The notes beneath the pieces are model-generated. The model was not told the origin of the DNA, made no database searches, and worked only from the letters and a program-made list of their open reading frames with translations. DNA of 64,000 nucleotides from assembly GCF_012277295.1 (NCBI RefSeq), contig NZ_CP051156.1, positions 1,240,001-1,304,000 on the forward strand. Reading direction: 5' to 3'. Origin of the DNA: Wolbachia endosymbiont of Ctenocephalides felis wCfeT (GTDB taxonomy: Bacteria; Pseudomonadota; Alphaproteobacteria; Rickettsiales; Anaplasmataceae). The position numbers and the translations under genes were made by a program. Shown in pieces: positions 29,523 to 37,522 of the stretch (positions within the stretch are counted from its first letter, which is position 1; every line of letters begins with the position of its first letter).

Positions 29523-30323
29523 ATGAATATAAAGCTGCTTTTTATTTTGATACTGCTATGTTTCAACTTCAACACGTATTGCGATTGTGAAGATATTGCA
29601 GAAAGTATAGAAACGTGTAAAAAGTATTCTTGCACACGGTTTATCAATGATGGCAACTCCATTGAACACAAAATATTAGGATTAAATAGTGAAAATCTAT
29701 GTGTATATATAGAAAAGCAGGGTGATGATGAAATGGTATGCCATCATTCTCATGATGGAATGATTATAGAAAAAAAGTATTTTGAAAGTATTGCAAGACA
29801 AGAAATTGATGATTTGATTGATGTGGCAAAGATTCGTGCAGAAGAATGTTTTTTTATCAATGGTTCAAAGTCAAATGATAAAGATCAAGATTCTGTAATG
29901 AAAGAGGCCATCGATTTTGAAGCTTCACCAGAATATAGTGATATAAAAAGCATTTTTTTTGATGAGGAACCAATTAATAGGATGATCCACGAAATGGAGC
30001 AATTTAATTTGCGATCTTCAAGAGTAGTAGTAGAAGAAATACTAGATGACTTCGATTGTAAGGTAGTTAGCCTCGATTCGATTTTATACCTTTCACCTGA
30101 TACGTGGAAAATATGGGTAAATGGAAAGCTATTCATTAACACCCGTGATTTAAAAATACATTCAGTAACTGAAGATTACGCAACTTTTATATGGGCTGTA
30201 GATCAACAAGTGGTGAAAAAACAAATAAGCAACCCTAAAAATATATATTTTGAGCGTGAAAGTATTATGTTTACACTTTATCCAAAACAAAAGTTTGATT
30301 TGGAAAGTTTATCCATTACATAA
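29523..30323 (+). CDS. Secreted PilP/GspB-like periplasmic protein
   Basis: This 266-aa protein begins with a signal peptide (residues 1-20, MNIKLLFILILLCFNFNTYC), with cleavage probable near the DCEDI segment. The C-terminal 80 residues contain LDSILYLSPDTWKIWVNGKL followed by beta strands, resembling the small domain of PilP/GspC/GspB proteins that bridges to a secretin. Several Cys pairs in the middle could form disulfides. It is the last gene of the operon. A PilP-like protein as the third member after PilM/N-like and PilO-like genes matches the pilM-N-O-P order, but no secretin, pilin or ATPase gene is in this window. Confidence 0.45.
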   Translation: MNIKLLFILILLCFNFNTYCDCEDIAESIETCKKYSCTRFINDGNSIEHKILGLNSENLCVYIEKQGDDEMVCHHSHDGMIIEKKYFESIARQEIDDLIDVAKIRAEECFFINGSKSNDKDQDSVMKEAIDFEASPEYSDIKSIFFDEEPINRMIHEMEQFNLRSSRVVVEEILDDFDCKVVSLDSILYLSPDTWKIWVNGKLFINTRDLKIHSVTEDYATFIWAVDQQVVKKQISNPKNIYFERESIMFTLYPKQKFDLESLSIT

Positions 30324-30334
30324 GCTTACAGCTG

Positions 30335-31045
30335 CTAATACCTCATACTAATCTCTCTTTTGATCTTATATAAATTCATCAAGTAAAGTGAGTACAGTAT
30401 CCACACTACTAAAAAAAATGTGGCGCAAAATATGAACATAACGATTAGCGGTAGCAAAAGAGAACCTTCGATTGCTACTCCACCTTTTCTCATGATGCTA
30501 GCTGGTTGATGCAGAGTAGACCACAAATTCACAGAAAATTTTACTATTGGAATGTTTATAGCACTAAAAATAGCAAATACTGACGCTGATTTTTCAGCTC
30601 TTGCCTCACTATCAAAGGCACTCCATAATGCGAGATATCCCATATATAGAAAAAACAGGATTAACATTGAGGTAAGTCTTGCATCCCACACCCACCAAGT
30701 GCCCCAAGTGCCTTTCCCCCAGATACTGCCAGTAATCAAACATATTGCAGAAAAAATCATTCCAGCGGGAGCGGCTGCGTGAGCTAAAACACTGGCAATG
30801 CTATTATTCCACACCAATGAAATAAAACTTAAAGATGCAATTAATCCATATATTCCTAAGGAAAGCCACGCTGAAGGCACATGTAGATACATAATGCGTA
30901 CAATTTCTCCTTGTTTATAATCCTCTGGGGAAAAAAATAAAGCTAAGAACATTCCGATAAGAAAACATGCAAAACAGATAGCTTCAAGCCAAGGTAATGC
31001 CCTCTTAGCAACAGAAGAAAAATTTGTTGGTTTTAACAAAAACAT
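30335..31045 (-). CDS. ccmC: Heme exporter/handling protein CcmC (cytochrome c biogenesis system I)
   Basis: CcmC passes heme to CcmE at the periplasmic side during cytochrome c maturation. The tryptophan-rich WWD signature WGTWWVWDARLTSMLILF is present, with six hydrophobic segments and conserved His in YLHVPSAW. Length is 236 aa. It is convergent with the PilP-like gene (11 bp between stops) and lies downstream of ruvX with about 66 bp between. Confidence 0.95.
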   Translation of the reverse strand: MFLLKPTNFSSVAKRALPWLEAICFACFLIGMFLALFFSPEDYKQGEIVRIMYLHVPSAWLSLGIYGLIASLSFISLVWNNSIASVLAHAAAPAGMIFSAICLITGSIWGKGTWGTWWVWDARLTSMLILFFLYMGYLALWSAFDSEARAEKSASVFAIFSAINIPIVKFSVNLWSTLHQPASIMRKGGVAIEGSLLLPLIVMFIFCATFFLVVWILYSLYLMNLYKIKREISMRY

Positions 31046-31111
31046 CTTTCACAAATAATCTAGAATAACTTTAATCCCTTTGGTACGCACACAATATTTT
31101 TCTTGTATTGC

Positions 31112-31588
31112 TCATCCTTTCACTCGAATTTCATTCATTTTATCCAATACTCGCTGTAAAATAATACATGCTGCAATTTTATCATCTATTTTTTTTGACT
31201 TTGTGATTGATACTCCAGTAACTTTTAGTGTATTTGTCGCAATAGCTGTTGATAAGCTCTCGTCCTGCAAATATATGTCTATTTTATATCTTTTGATTAT
31301 TTTATTTGCAAATTGAATAATCATTTCACACCATTCACTTTTTTTTTCATCTATTCCATATGGTAATCCTACTACAATTGCGCAAGATTCATTCTCCTTG
31401 AAAATTCTATACAGATAGCCTAAATCTTTGCTCATATTTTTTCTATAATATATGCTGTGAGCTGTTGCTATGAGCTGGGTTCTGTCACTAAATGCTATAC
31501 CTATCCGCTTTTCTCCCATATCAAGGCACATTATACTCTTGTTTCTTGAAATAGATTTTAGAAATTCATCTAAACTATTATGTAACAT
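31112..31588 (-). CDS. ruvX: RuvX/YqgF family nuclease (pre-16S rRNA processing)
   Basis: The 158-aa RNase-H-fold protein begins its core with CLDMGEKRIGIAFSD, carrying the first conserved Asp, and has GLPYGIDEKKSEW and DESLSTAIA as later motifs. Family members mature the 5' end of 16S rRNA or act as putative Holliday-junction resolvases. It follows gatC by 35 bp in the same direction, so prs-gatC-ruvX may form one unit. Confidence 0.9.
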   Translation of the reverse strand: MLHNSLDEFLKSISRNKSIMCLDMGEKRIGIAFSDRTQLIATAHSIYYRKNMSKDLGYLYRIFKENESCAIVVGLPYGIDEKKSEWCEMIIQFANKIIKRYKIDIYLQDESLSTAIATNTLKVTGVSITKSKKIDDKIAACIILQRVLDKMNEIRVKG

Positions 31589-31623
31589 CTACCAGTTATT
31601 TTCCTATATCAATAATATATTGT

Positions 31624-31974
31624 TTAGTCATTTATGGCTTTTGGCACTACAAAATACCCATGCTCAGACCTTGTATTGGAGAGTATTTCCTCTTTGATAT
31701 TCCGAGAGTTTACAACGTCATCACGTACATGAACATCCTTATCGATAGTACCGTAACGTATAGGAGAAACGCCATCAGTGTTAACTGATAATAAGATATC
31801 ATGTATCCAATCAAGCATGGTTAACTCCCTAGAGTAGTGTTTTATCTCATCATCTGATAACTTAATCCTGACAAGATGCGCAATCTTAAGCATTTCTTCT
31901 CTAGTAATTGTCACCTTTCTCTTGTTTGAAAACTCTATCAGTGAGGTAATGGTATCTTCTGTTGATTTAGGCAC
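31624..31974 (-). CDS. gatC: Asp/Glu-tRNA amidotransferase subunit C
   Basis: GatC stabilises the GatCAB complex that turns mischarged Asp-tRNA(Asn) or Glu-tRNA(Gln) into the amidated forms. The core is EEMLKIAHLVRIKLSDDEI with LDWIHDILLSVNTDGVSP and a VRDD motif in the tail. The protein (116 aa) is about 20 residues longer at the N-terminus than usual. An internal start at the Met of EEMLKIA would give the usual length. The first ATG overlaps the end of prs by 8 bp, which favours coupled translation from 31974. Confidence 0.88.
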   Translation of the reverse strand: MPKSTEDTITSLIEFSNKRKVTITREEMLKIAHLVRIKLSDDEIKHYSRELTMLDWIHDILLSVNTDGVSPIRYGTIDKDVHVRDDVVNSRNIKEEILSNTRSEHGYFVVPKAIND

Positions 31975-32881
31975 TCTTATCTCCTTGAGTCTTTAATATG
32001 AAACTCATTAAAATATCTGCAATTGAAACAACTTCTATTTTATCAATTTTTTCAAATTTGTGAAGCACAGTATCTGTAACTATTAATTTATCTAGTACAG
32101 AAGAAGAAATCTTCTCAATTGCATTTCCCGAAAGCACACCATGTGTGATGCAAGCAGTGACAGATTTTGCTCCTTGATTTTTTATAGCAAGTGCCGCATT
32201 ACAGAGCGTTCCGCCAGAATCTACTATATCATCAACAATGACACAATTTTTACCTGCAACCTCTCCTATTATGTTCATTACTTGTGATATACCAGCCTTT
32301 TCCCTATATTTATCAACCACAACAATTTTATCATTTAATTCTACGTTATGTTTTGCTTCTAAGACTTTTGCAAAAGCACGCGCTCTGCCAATTGCTCCAA
32401 CATCTGGTGCAACAACTGCTAAATCTTCTTTTTTGATAGACTGGGCAAACACTTCAAAACAACTTAGATTAACTACTGGTACATTAAAAAACCCCTCAAT
32501 TTGAGTTGAATGCAGATCAAAAGCTGCAATGCTGTTTGCACCTGCAGTTTGAATAAGATTTGCAACCAATTGGGCACTCAAAGCTGACTGCATATTATTA
32601 TTTTTAATAATTCTATCTTGTCTGCTATATCCATAATAAGGAATGACTGCAGTTATTTTTTTAGCATCCGCTCTTTTTACTGCATCAATCATTAGGAGAA
32701 GCTCCATAAGATTATCATTCACAGGTGGAGAAATGGACTGTACTATGTATACTTCTTGATTATATAAATTACTTTCTACCTCCACATTTAGCTCACCATC
32801 AGCAAATTTTGATATATTACAAGGAGACAGTTCCTCGCTAATCACTAATTCTCTACTAGCATTACCTATTATTATCTTCAT
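31967..32881 (-). CDS. prs: Ribose-phosphate pyrophosphokinase (PRPP synthase)
   Basis: The enzyme makes PRPP for purine, pyrimidine and NAD synthesis. The 304-aa sequence contains YYGYSRQDRI (ATP-binding loop region), the catalytic-loop area around VVDKYREKAG, and the PRPP-binding motif VIVDDIVDSGGTLCNAA. It is the first gene of a prs-gatC-ruvX run and starts 164 bp from the WSP-like gene. Confidence 0.96.
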   Translation of the reverse strand: MKIIIGNASRELVISEELSPCNISKFADGELNVEVESNLYNQEVYIVQSISPPVNDNLMELLLMIDAVKRADAKKITAVIPYYGYSRQDRIIKNNNMQSALSAQLVANLIQTAGANSIAAFDLHSTQIEGFFNVPVVNLSCFEVFAQSIKKEDLAVVAPDVGAIGRARAFAKVLEAKHNVELNDKIVVVDKYREKAGISQVMNIIGEVAGKNCVIVDDIVDSGGTLCNAALAIKNQGAKSVTACITHGVLSGNAIEKISSSVLDKLIVTDTVLHKFEKIDKIEVVSIADILMSFILKTQGDKSA

Positions 32882-33045
32882 GATATTCTTAATTGAATTT
32901 TTAAGATTATATAGAAATTATAAAGGTTGCTCAAATTTTGTTAATTTGCCAATACTAAGAAGATTAAGATGTTTACAATATCTTGTAGGCTATTTCATTA
33001 TGCAAGAGGAGCCCAGTGCAGAGCACTGGGGCAATTATGCATTTT

Positions 33046-33870
33046 TTATTGGCTAGCAAAATTAACAGTAAGACCAAGTTCTACACTATGTGTAGCAAAT
33101 AACTTGTTGCTTATGGTTATGTCTTGGGTGTTTGTTGTACTTATTTCTGCACTTTTTTGTCCATTTGTTATTTCGCCGGCTTTAAGTTTTATATCAGTAC
33201 CAATAGCACCAAAATGTCTATATCCAATGTGTACATTTGTATCATCAGTTATTTTATAATCAAGACCAGCTTTCACTTGGTACGCAGGTTTCCATGACGT
33301 TTGTTCAAACATTTTCATTCTTGTCATACCGCCTCCAATTCCAATGTAAGGAGAAAAAGAGAAGCGATCACTCTTCCAGTGATGATAGACATTTGCCATT
33401 AAAGATGCATTTTCAATTTGATCATGATTTACTATCACTCCATAATTTTTCGTGCCTCCTTGTCCAGGGTCTTTTATATACGATACAGTCATTTGGCTAC
33501 TTGCCAGACCAATATTATCCACTTTTATAGAAGAATACATTCCTTCCAGCTCAGCTTTATAGCTATGGTCATTAAGTTCTCCAGCGTAACCAATTGCTAC
33601 ATTTGCAGCAAAAGGTGGATTATAATCTCCCTTGTACTTATCTATCAGCTGACCTTTTGTGTTACTGGCATCTCTATCATTTATAGATACTTTATTAGCA
33701 GCTGTAGCATCGGCAGTTCCAATTTTAACTTTCAATGCACTTGTGCTGTTATGAATTTGATTATGATATCCACCGCCAATGTACCATCCATCTGCAGAAG
33801 ATTGTTGTGACAACAGCAAAGCCATTGCCGTTATTGCTAAAGTTTTTTTACTAATCATTTTACTAATCAT
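33046..33870 (-). CDS. WSP-family outer membrane protein (Surface_Ag_2), possibly WspB
   Basis: This is a predicted outer-membrane beta barrel of about 274 aa. It has a signal peptide (MISKMISKKTLAITAMALLL) ending near SSADG, then alternating strands including GWYIGGGYHN, PPFAANVAIGYAGEL, FSFSPYIGIGGGMTRM and a C-terminal strand HSVELGLTVNFASQ. This is the pattern of the Wolbachia surface protein / Anaplasma surface antigen family. I use ATG at 33870, which follows GAGGGAG by 5 bp, instead of the GTG at 33876. The first residues contain a small tandem duplication (MISK twice). The WspB label is likely but not proven. Confidence 0.8.
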   Translation of the reverse strand: MISKMISKKTLAITAMALLLSQQSSADGWYIGGGYHNQIHNSTSALKVKIGTADATAANKVSINDRDASNTKGQLIDKYKGDYNPPFAANVAIGYAGELNDHSYKAELEGMYSSIKVDNIGLASSQMTVSYIKDPGQGGTKNYGVIVNHDQIENASLMANVYHHWKSDRFSFSPYIGIGGGMTRMKMFEQTSWKPAYQVKAGLDYKITDDTNVHIGYRHFGAIGTDIKLKAGEITNGQKSAEISTTNTQDITISNKLFATHSVELGLTVNFASQ

Positions 33871-34030
33871 TACCACTCCCTCAATTCAAAGTAGCTACTT
33901 TAATGCCAGTTAATTAAGAATTGCTTAATATGAAAAGTAAAATTAACCTTTTCTACTTCGTATTAATAATTAACAAAAATGAAACAGTTTTCATGCATCA
34001 TGTAGTTTTTACAACACATGGAGGGTTAAT

Positions 34031-34900
34031 ATGGCGGTTGGTTTAACATTTGAAGAAACTACAGGTACTGCATCAACAGATTTTACCAAGGTGAAAATCA
34101 TAACTTTGGAAGATAAAACAGGAAATAAATATACTTTAGATATATCTGGAGGAGAGCTTGAATTAGGATATGCACCTAAAACGGGCAATGCAATAAAGTA
34201 CAAAGTAGAAGGCTTAGGTAAAGCTATGGAAAGCTTGTTTAAAGCAGATGGTTCTACAGCTAGCACACCAGCTCTTGCAGGGGCAGTAGCAGAAGCAGGC
34301 GTGGTAGATGCAATAATCGGCGCTCCTGAATTCACAAACAAAGTGTACACTAAAACTAATAATACTGATGCAGTTTACACTAAAACAGAAACAGACGGTG
34401 CATTTGCTAAGAAAGCAGATGTATTAAGTTATGATGTTAGTGGTACTTCAACACCTATAAAAGATATAGATACTTTAATAGGTCAATTAACAACTAACGC
34501 TGATAAAGCTAAAAAAGTGTACACTGTAGACGGTGCAGATAAAGCATTTGCTCAAATTAGTGGTGACAATGTTGACAAAACTTTTGCAGGGAAAGTGCTT
34601 GGTGCAAAAGATGGTGACAAATTTATTTTAGTGGACACATTAGGAACAGCTCTTGACCAAATTACAGACCCTGACCATAAACTATATGGCCCTTCTAGCG
34701 GTAAATTATTGGCAAAAGATTTCTTAGGTGCAAAGGGCCTACAGGGGCCAGTTGGACCTGCAGGAGCTCCTGGATCAGCTGCTAACTCTGACGAATTAAA
34801 AGTTGATGAAGATTTCCAACAAGCCGTTGCAACAAAGATGTTACAATCATCTTTTGACGCCTCAGGTGATGTGAATACTCCACTTAGCTGGGAGTTTTAA
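34031..34900 (+). CDS. Collagen-motif tail-fibre-like surface protein
   Basis: This 289-aa protein of unknown function has a good ribosome site (GGAGGG, 5 bp before ATG). A long polar region has Thr/Asp/Ala-rich repeats, including YTKTNNTDAVYTKTETDGAF, which resembles short repeats seen in phage tail-fibre proteins. Near the C-terminus is a short Gly-X-Y run, GLQGPVGPAGAPGSA (about 237-251). A similar segment arrangement (helical repeat, collagen run, helical repeat) occurs in the large gene at 59.1 kb. No signal peptide is seen. The end (SWEF) may be truncated, because dispersed repeats begin right after it. Confidence 0.6.
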   Translation: MAVGLTFEETTGTASTDFTKVKIITLEDKTGNKYTLDISGGELELGYAPKTGNAIKYKVEGLGKAMESLFKADGSTASTPALAGAVAEAGVVDAIIGAPEFTNKVYTKTNNTDAVYTKTETDGAFAKKADVLSYDVSGTSTPIKDIDTLIGQLTTNADKAKKVYTVDGADKAFAQISGDNVDKTFAGKVLGAKDGDKFILVDTLGTALDQITDPDHKLYGPSSGKLLAKDFLGAKGLQGPVGPAGAPGSAANSDELKVDEDFQQAVATKMLQSSFDASGDVNTPLSWEF

Positions 34901-34915
34901 TACTAACGAACTTAT

Positions 34916-34937
34916 GGCATCCAAATCTCTGGATGCC
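34916..34937 (+). terminator. Hairpin after the collagen-motif gene
   Basis: GGCATCC (34916-34922) pairs with GGATGCC (34931-34937) around an 8-base loop, 16 bp after the stop codon. No T-tract follows, so this may be only the first piece of the dispersed repeat region. Confidence 0.35.
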
Positions 34938-34944
34938 TGCGCTC

Positions 34945-35148
34945 AATGTATAACTGTACGAACGTTGCGTTTTAGGCCATTTACCCACAAAACGGTGTCA
35001 TCCGAGTAGCTCCCCCTTTGTCATCCGAGTAGCTGACACTTGGGTCAGTAAAAAGAATATCATTACTATACGAACACTGTATTTCCCCCGGCAGGAGTGT
35101 GTCATCCCAGTGCTCCCCCTTTGTCATCCCAGTGCTTGACACTGGGAT
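34945..35148. repeat. Cluster of short palindromic Wolbachia-type repeats
   Basis: The motif GTCATCC(G/C)AGT(A/G) recurs at about 34999, 35022, 35100 and 35122. Two copies continue into (T)GACACT(T/G)GG, so that GTCATCCCAGTGCTTGACAC with TGGGAT can fold on itself. Related sequence is found inside ppdK and mutS. The cluster abuts the left end of an IS5-family element. Confidence 0.75.
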
Positions 35149-36184
35149 GGCTTTGTTGCATCGCTCTTTGGATAGGAGGCAATGCATAATAAATTCATGA
35201 AGCTATCTCAAATTTAGCCATGCCTATTTCAGTAAATTTGTTCAGCAAATAACACTTGAGTAGCATTTCTTTCTTACGGTTAATCTCAGATTTGTTCCTA
35301 AAACTAAACCCAAATGTTTGCTTCAGTCGCGAGAAAAAACTTTCTATATAAGATCTCTTCCCATAATTTATCTCTTTTTTCCACTTCTTCATACCATCTT
35401 CACCATATGACTTTATGAGCTTGATTGTAGAATTTCTCTCAGCCATATAATCCAGCTTTGGATGCTCCACTGCATTGTTTTGCAGAGGAATTTTTGTCTT
35501 TATGCCAAGCTCATTGCACAATTTGTATAACTTCTTTCGATTATATGCTCTGTCTGCATATAGTGTGCTTATATTGTATTTAGCATTAGCCCTTGCAATA
35601 AGATCACAGGCTCCATAGTGGTCAGAATAAACTCCACTACTGTATTTTGCAGCTATGACTTTTTTGCTACCTATCTCCAGCATTACATGCAATTTTCTTG
35701 TTTGCTTATAGCCACGGTACTTTCTATCTGTACCGTTTGCCTTACTATGGCCTGGAATATTATTGTAGATGCTTATTCCAGTGCTATCTATGGCGATCTC
35801 AATATTTTCCATACTGTTTTTATCATGTCTTCGATCATTAATTTTTAAGTTAAGCTTTTTGAATCTTCTGGAAGCCTGGGAATAGCTGATAACTTGCAAA
35901 TTTTTTCCTATTTGCTCAAGGTATCCCGCTATAAACCCCACCGTTTGTCTTAGGCCTATTCTAAACAAATAAGTTATTATGTGAATTAGAATTACGACTT
36001 TATCACTATAAATATTGTTGCTACCGGCCATTTTGGGACTTTTTTCGTACCAATTTTCTATGGCATCGTTGACGTAATAAAAAATATTTCCTCTTTCTTG
36101 GAGAAATTTGTTATATTCGTAGCAGTTACTGACTTTCATTTTGACTGGCATATTTTTCCTTTGTCGGTTAAATGCCTGTTTATA
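35149..36184 (-). mobile_element. IS5-family element, copy A (right end deleted)
   Basis: The left end GGCTTTGTTGCATCGCTCTT matches complete copy B at 54152. At about 36184 the sequence switches directly into an internal position of IS66 (ATCGAAAACGCTGAG). The last 54 bp of the IS5 element and the first 177 bp of the IS66 element are missing at the junction. No target duplication can remain. Confidence 0.93.
35195..36151 (-). CDS. IS5-family transposase (318 aa)
   Basis: This DDE transposase has Asp in IAIDSTGISIYNN, Asp in LYADRAYNRKKLY and the Y-x2-R/K...E motif region in KRSYIESFFSRLKQTFGF. I start at MPVKMKVSN (36151), as in copy B. A longer reading frame to 36235 comes from the fused IS66 sequence. 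The protein is full length, differing from copy B at a few positions (AGSNN against TGGNN, RKKEM against REKEM). The element itself cannot move alone because its right end is missing. Confidence 0.9.
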   Translation of the reverse strand: MPVKMKVSNCYEYNKFLQERGNIFYYVNDAIENWYEKSPKMAGSNNIYSDKVVILIHIITYLFRIGLRQTVGFIAGYLEQIGKNLQVISYSQASRRFKKLNLKINDRRHDKNSMENIEIAIDSTGISIYNNIPGHSKANGTDRKYRGYKQTRKLHVMLEIGSKKVIAAKYSSGVYSDHYGACDLIARANAKYNISTLYADRAYNRKKLYKLCNELGIKTKIPLQNNAVEHPKLDYMAERNSTIKLIKSYGEDGMKKWKKEINYGKRSYIESFFSRLKQTFGFSFRNKSEINRKKEMLLKCYLLNKFTEIGMAKFEIAS

Positions 36185-37446
36185 TCGAAAACGCTGAGTT
36201 AAAAGAAAGGCTTGGCTTAAATTCAAAAAATTCATCTATACCAAGCTCCAAAGAATTATATAAGATGAGGGAAAATAAGCCAAAAAGTGACAGGAAAGTA
36301 GGAGCACAGGTTGGACATAAAGGCAGTTACCGCCCTAAAATGGAGGCAGATGAGATGGTAAAAATAGAACTGCCCAATACGTGTGAGTGCGGAGGAGAAA
36401 TTGCGGTATCAAAAGATCCGTATACTCATCAAAAGGTCGATTTGCCGGAAATCAAGCCGTATGTAGTTGAATATTAACTAGAGCATGGACGTTGCAAAAG
36501 ATGTGGAAAAAGAAAAAGTAGCAAGCTACAAGAAGGAGTAACTGCGGACACATTTGGTCCAAGAGTTAAGTCAGTAATTACAGCATTAAGTGGATTTTAC
36601 AAGAATTCGAAAAAAGAAGTGGCAAATATTATAAAGGACATTTTCAACCTGGATATCAGCGTCGGTAGTGTATCAAATAGCGAGGCTAGAGTGGCAGAAA
36701 AATGCCAAGAAGCATATGAGCAAATTGAGGAAGAGGTAAGCAAGAGCAAAATTTTACATATCGATGAAACTAGCCATTACAACAAAGGTAAACAGGGCTG
36801 GTGATGGATGTTTGCGAGCAAAATAGGAAGTGTGATCAAATTGACAGAGTCAAGAGGGATGAAAGTCCTGGAAAATAGTAAATTTGGAAAGAATAACAAC
36901 CTAGTAGTGACCGACAGATATGCAGCTTACAACTACTTTTCCAGCAAGAAAAGGCAGGTCTGTTGGGCACATTTAGCAAGAGATTTTGAAAGGTTGTCTC
37001 ATAGTTGGAATAGCGAAGTGAAAGTTTTGGGGTATTATTTAAGGAATGTTGCTACTGAATTATTTGCATTGAAAAAAGCTCTGTTAAAGGATGAAATAGA
37101 CACATTAAGGTTCATAAGAAGAGCAAGAAAATTACGCAAGCGAACGAGATATTACTTAAAGAATATATCAAATTTACCCGAGGCAATTGGAGCGTCTCGA
37201 GTAGCAAAAAATATCATGAAATCGGATCTGATGATGTGGAAATTTTTGGACGATCCAGAAAATATTCCACTGACAAACAACTATGCTGAGCGACAGATTC
37301 GGCATTACGTTGTTTACCGAAAAGTTTCATATTTTACACAATCGAAACGGGGAAATATGTTTCTTGAGAGGATAATTTCATTGTACTTGACTTGGAGGCA
37401 AAAGAAGTTAAATCCTTTTCAAAACCTACTGGCTATTGCTTCTTAA
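36184..37446 (+). pseudogene. IS66 transposase, dead copy
   Basis: Compared with the intact 446-aa protein, residues before about 27 are lost, codon 124 (Gln) is TAA at 36475-36477, and codon 233 (Cys, TGC) is TGA at 36802-36804. The rest is nearly identical, including all three DDE residues. Thr159 is shared with copy 2, whereas the TGA at codon 233 is shared with copy 6, so the copy is a mosaic. Confidence 0.93.
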
Positions 37447-37467
37447 GCCATACACCTGAATGGATAC
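36184..37467 (+). mobile_element. IS66-family element, copy 4 (left end deleted)
   Basis: This copy matches nucleotides 178-1461 of the element, beginning at the fusion with IS5 copy A and ending with the normal right terminus at 37467. It is 3' truncated on neither strand; only the left 177 bp are lost. Confidence 0.95.
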
Positions 37468-37522
37468 TTCAAAAGTATTGAATATTGTTAAAAATTGAGT
37501 TTCGAAAGAAGTCTAATAAATC

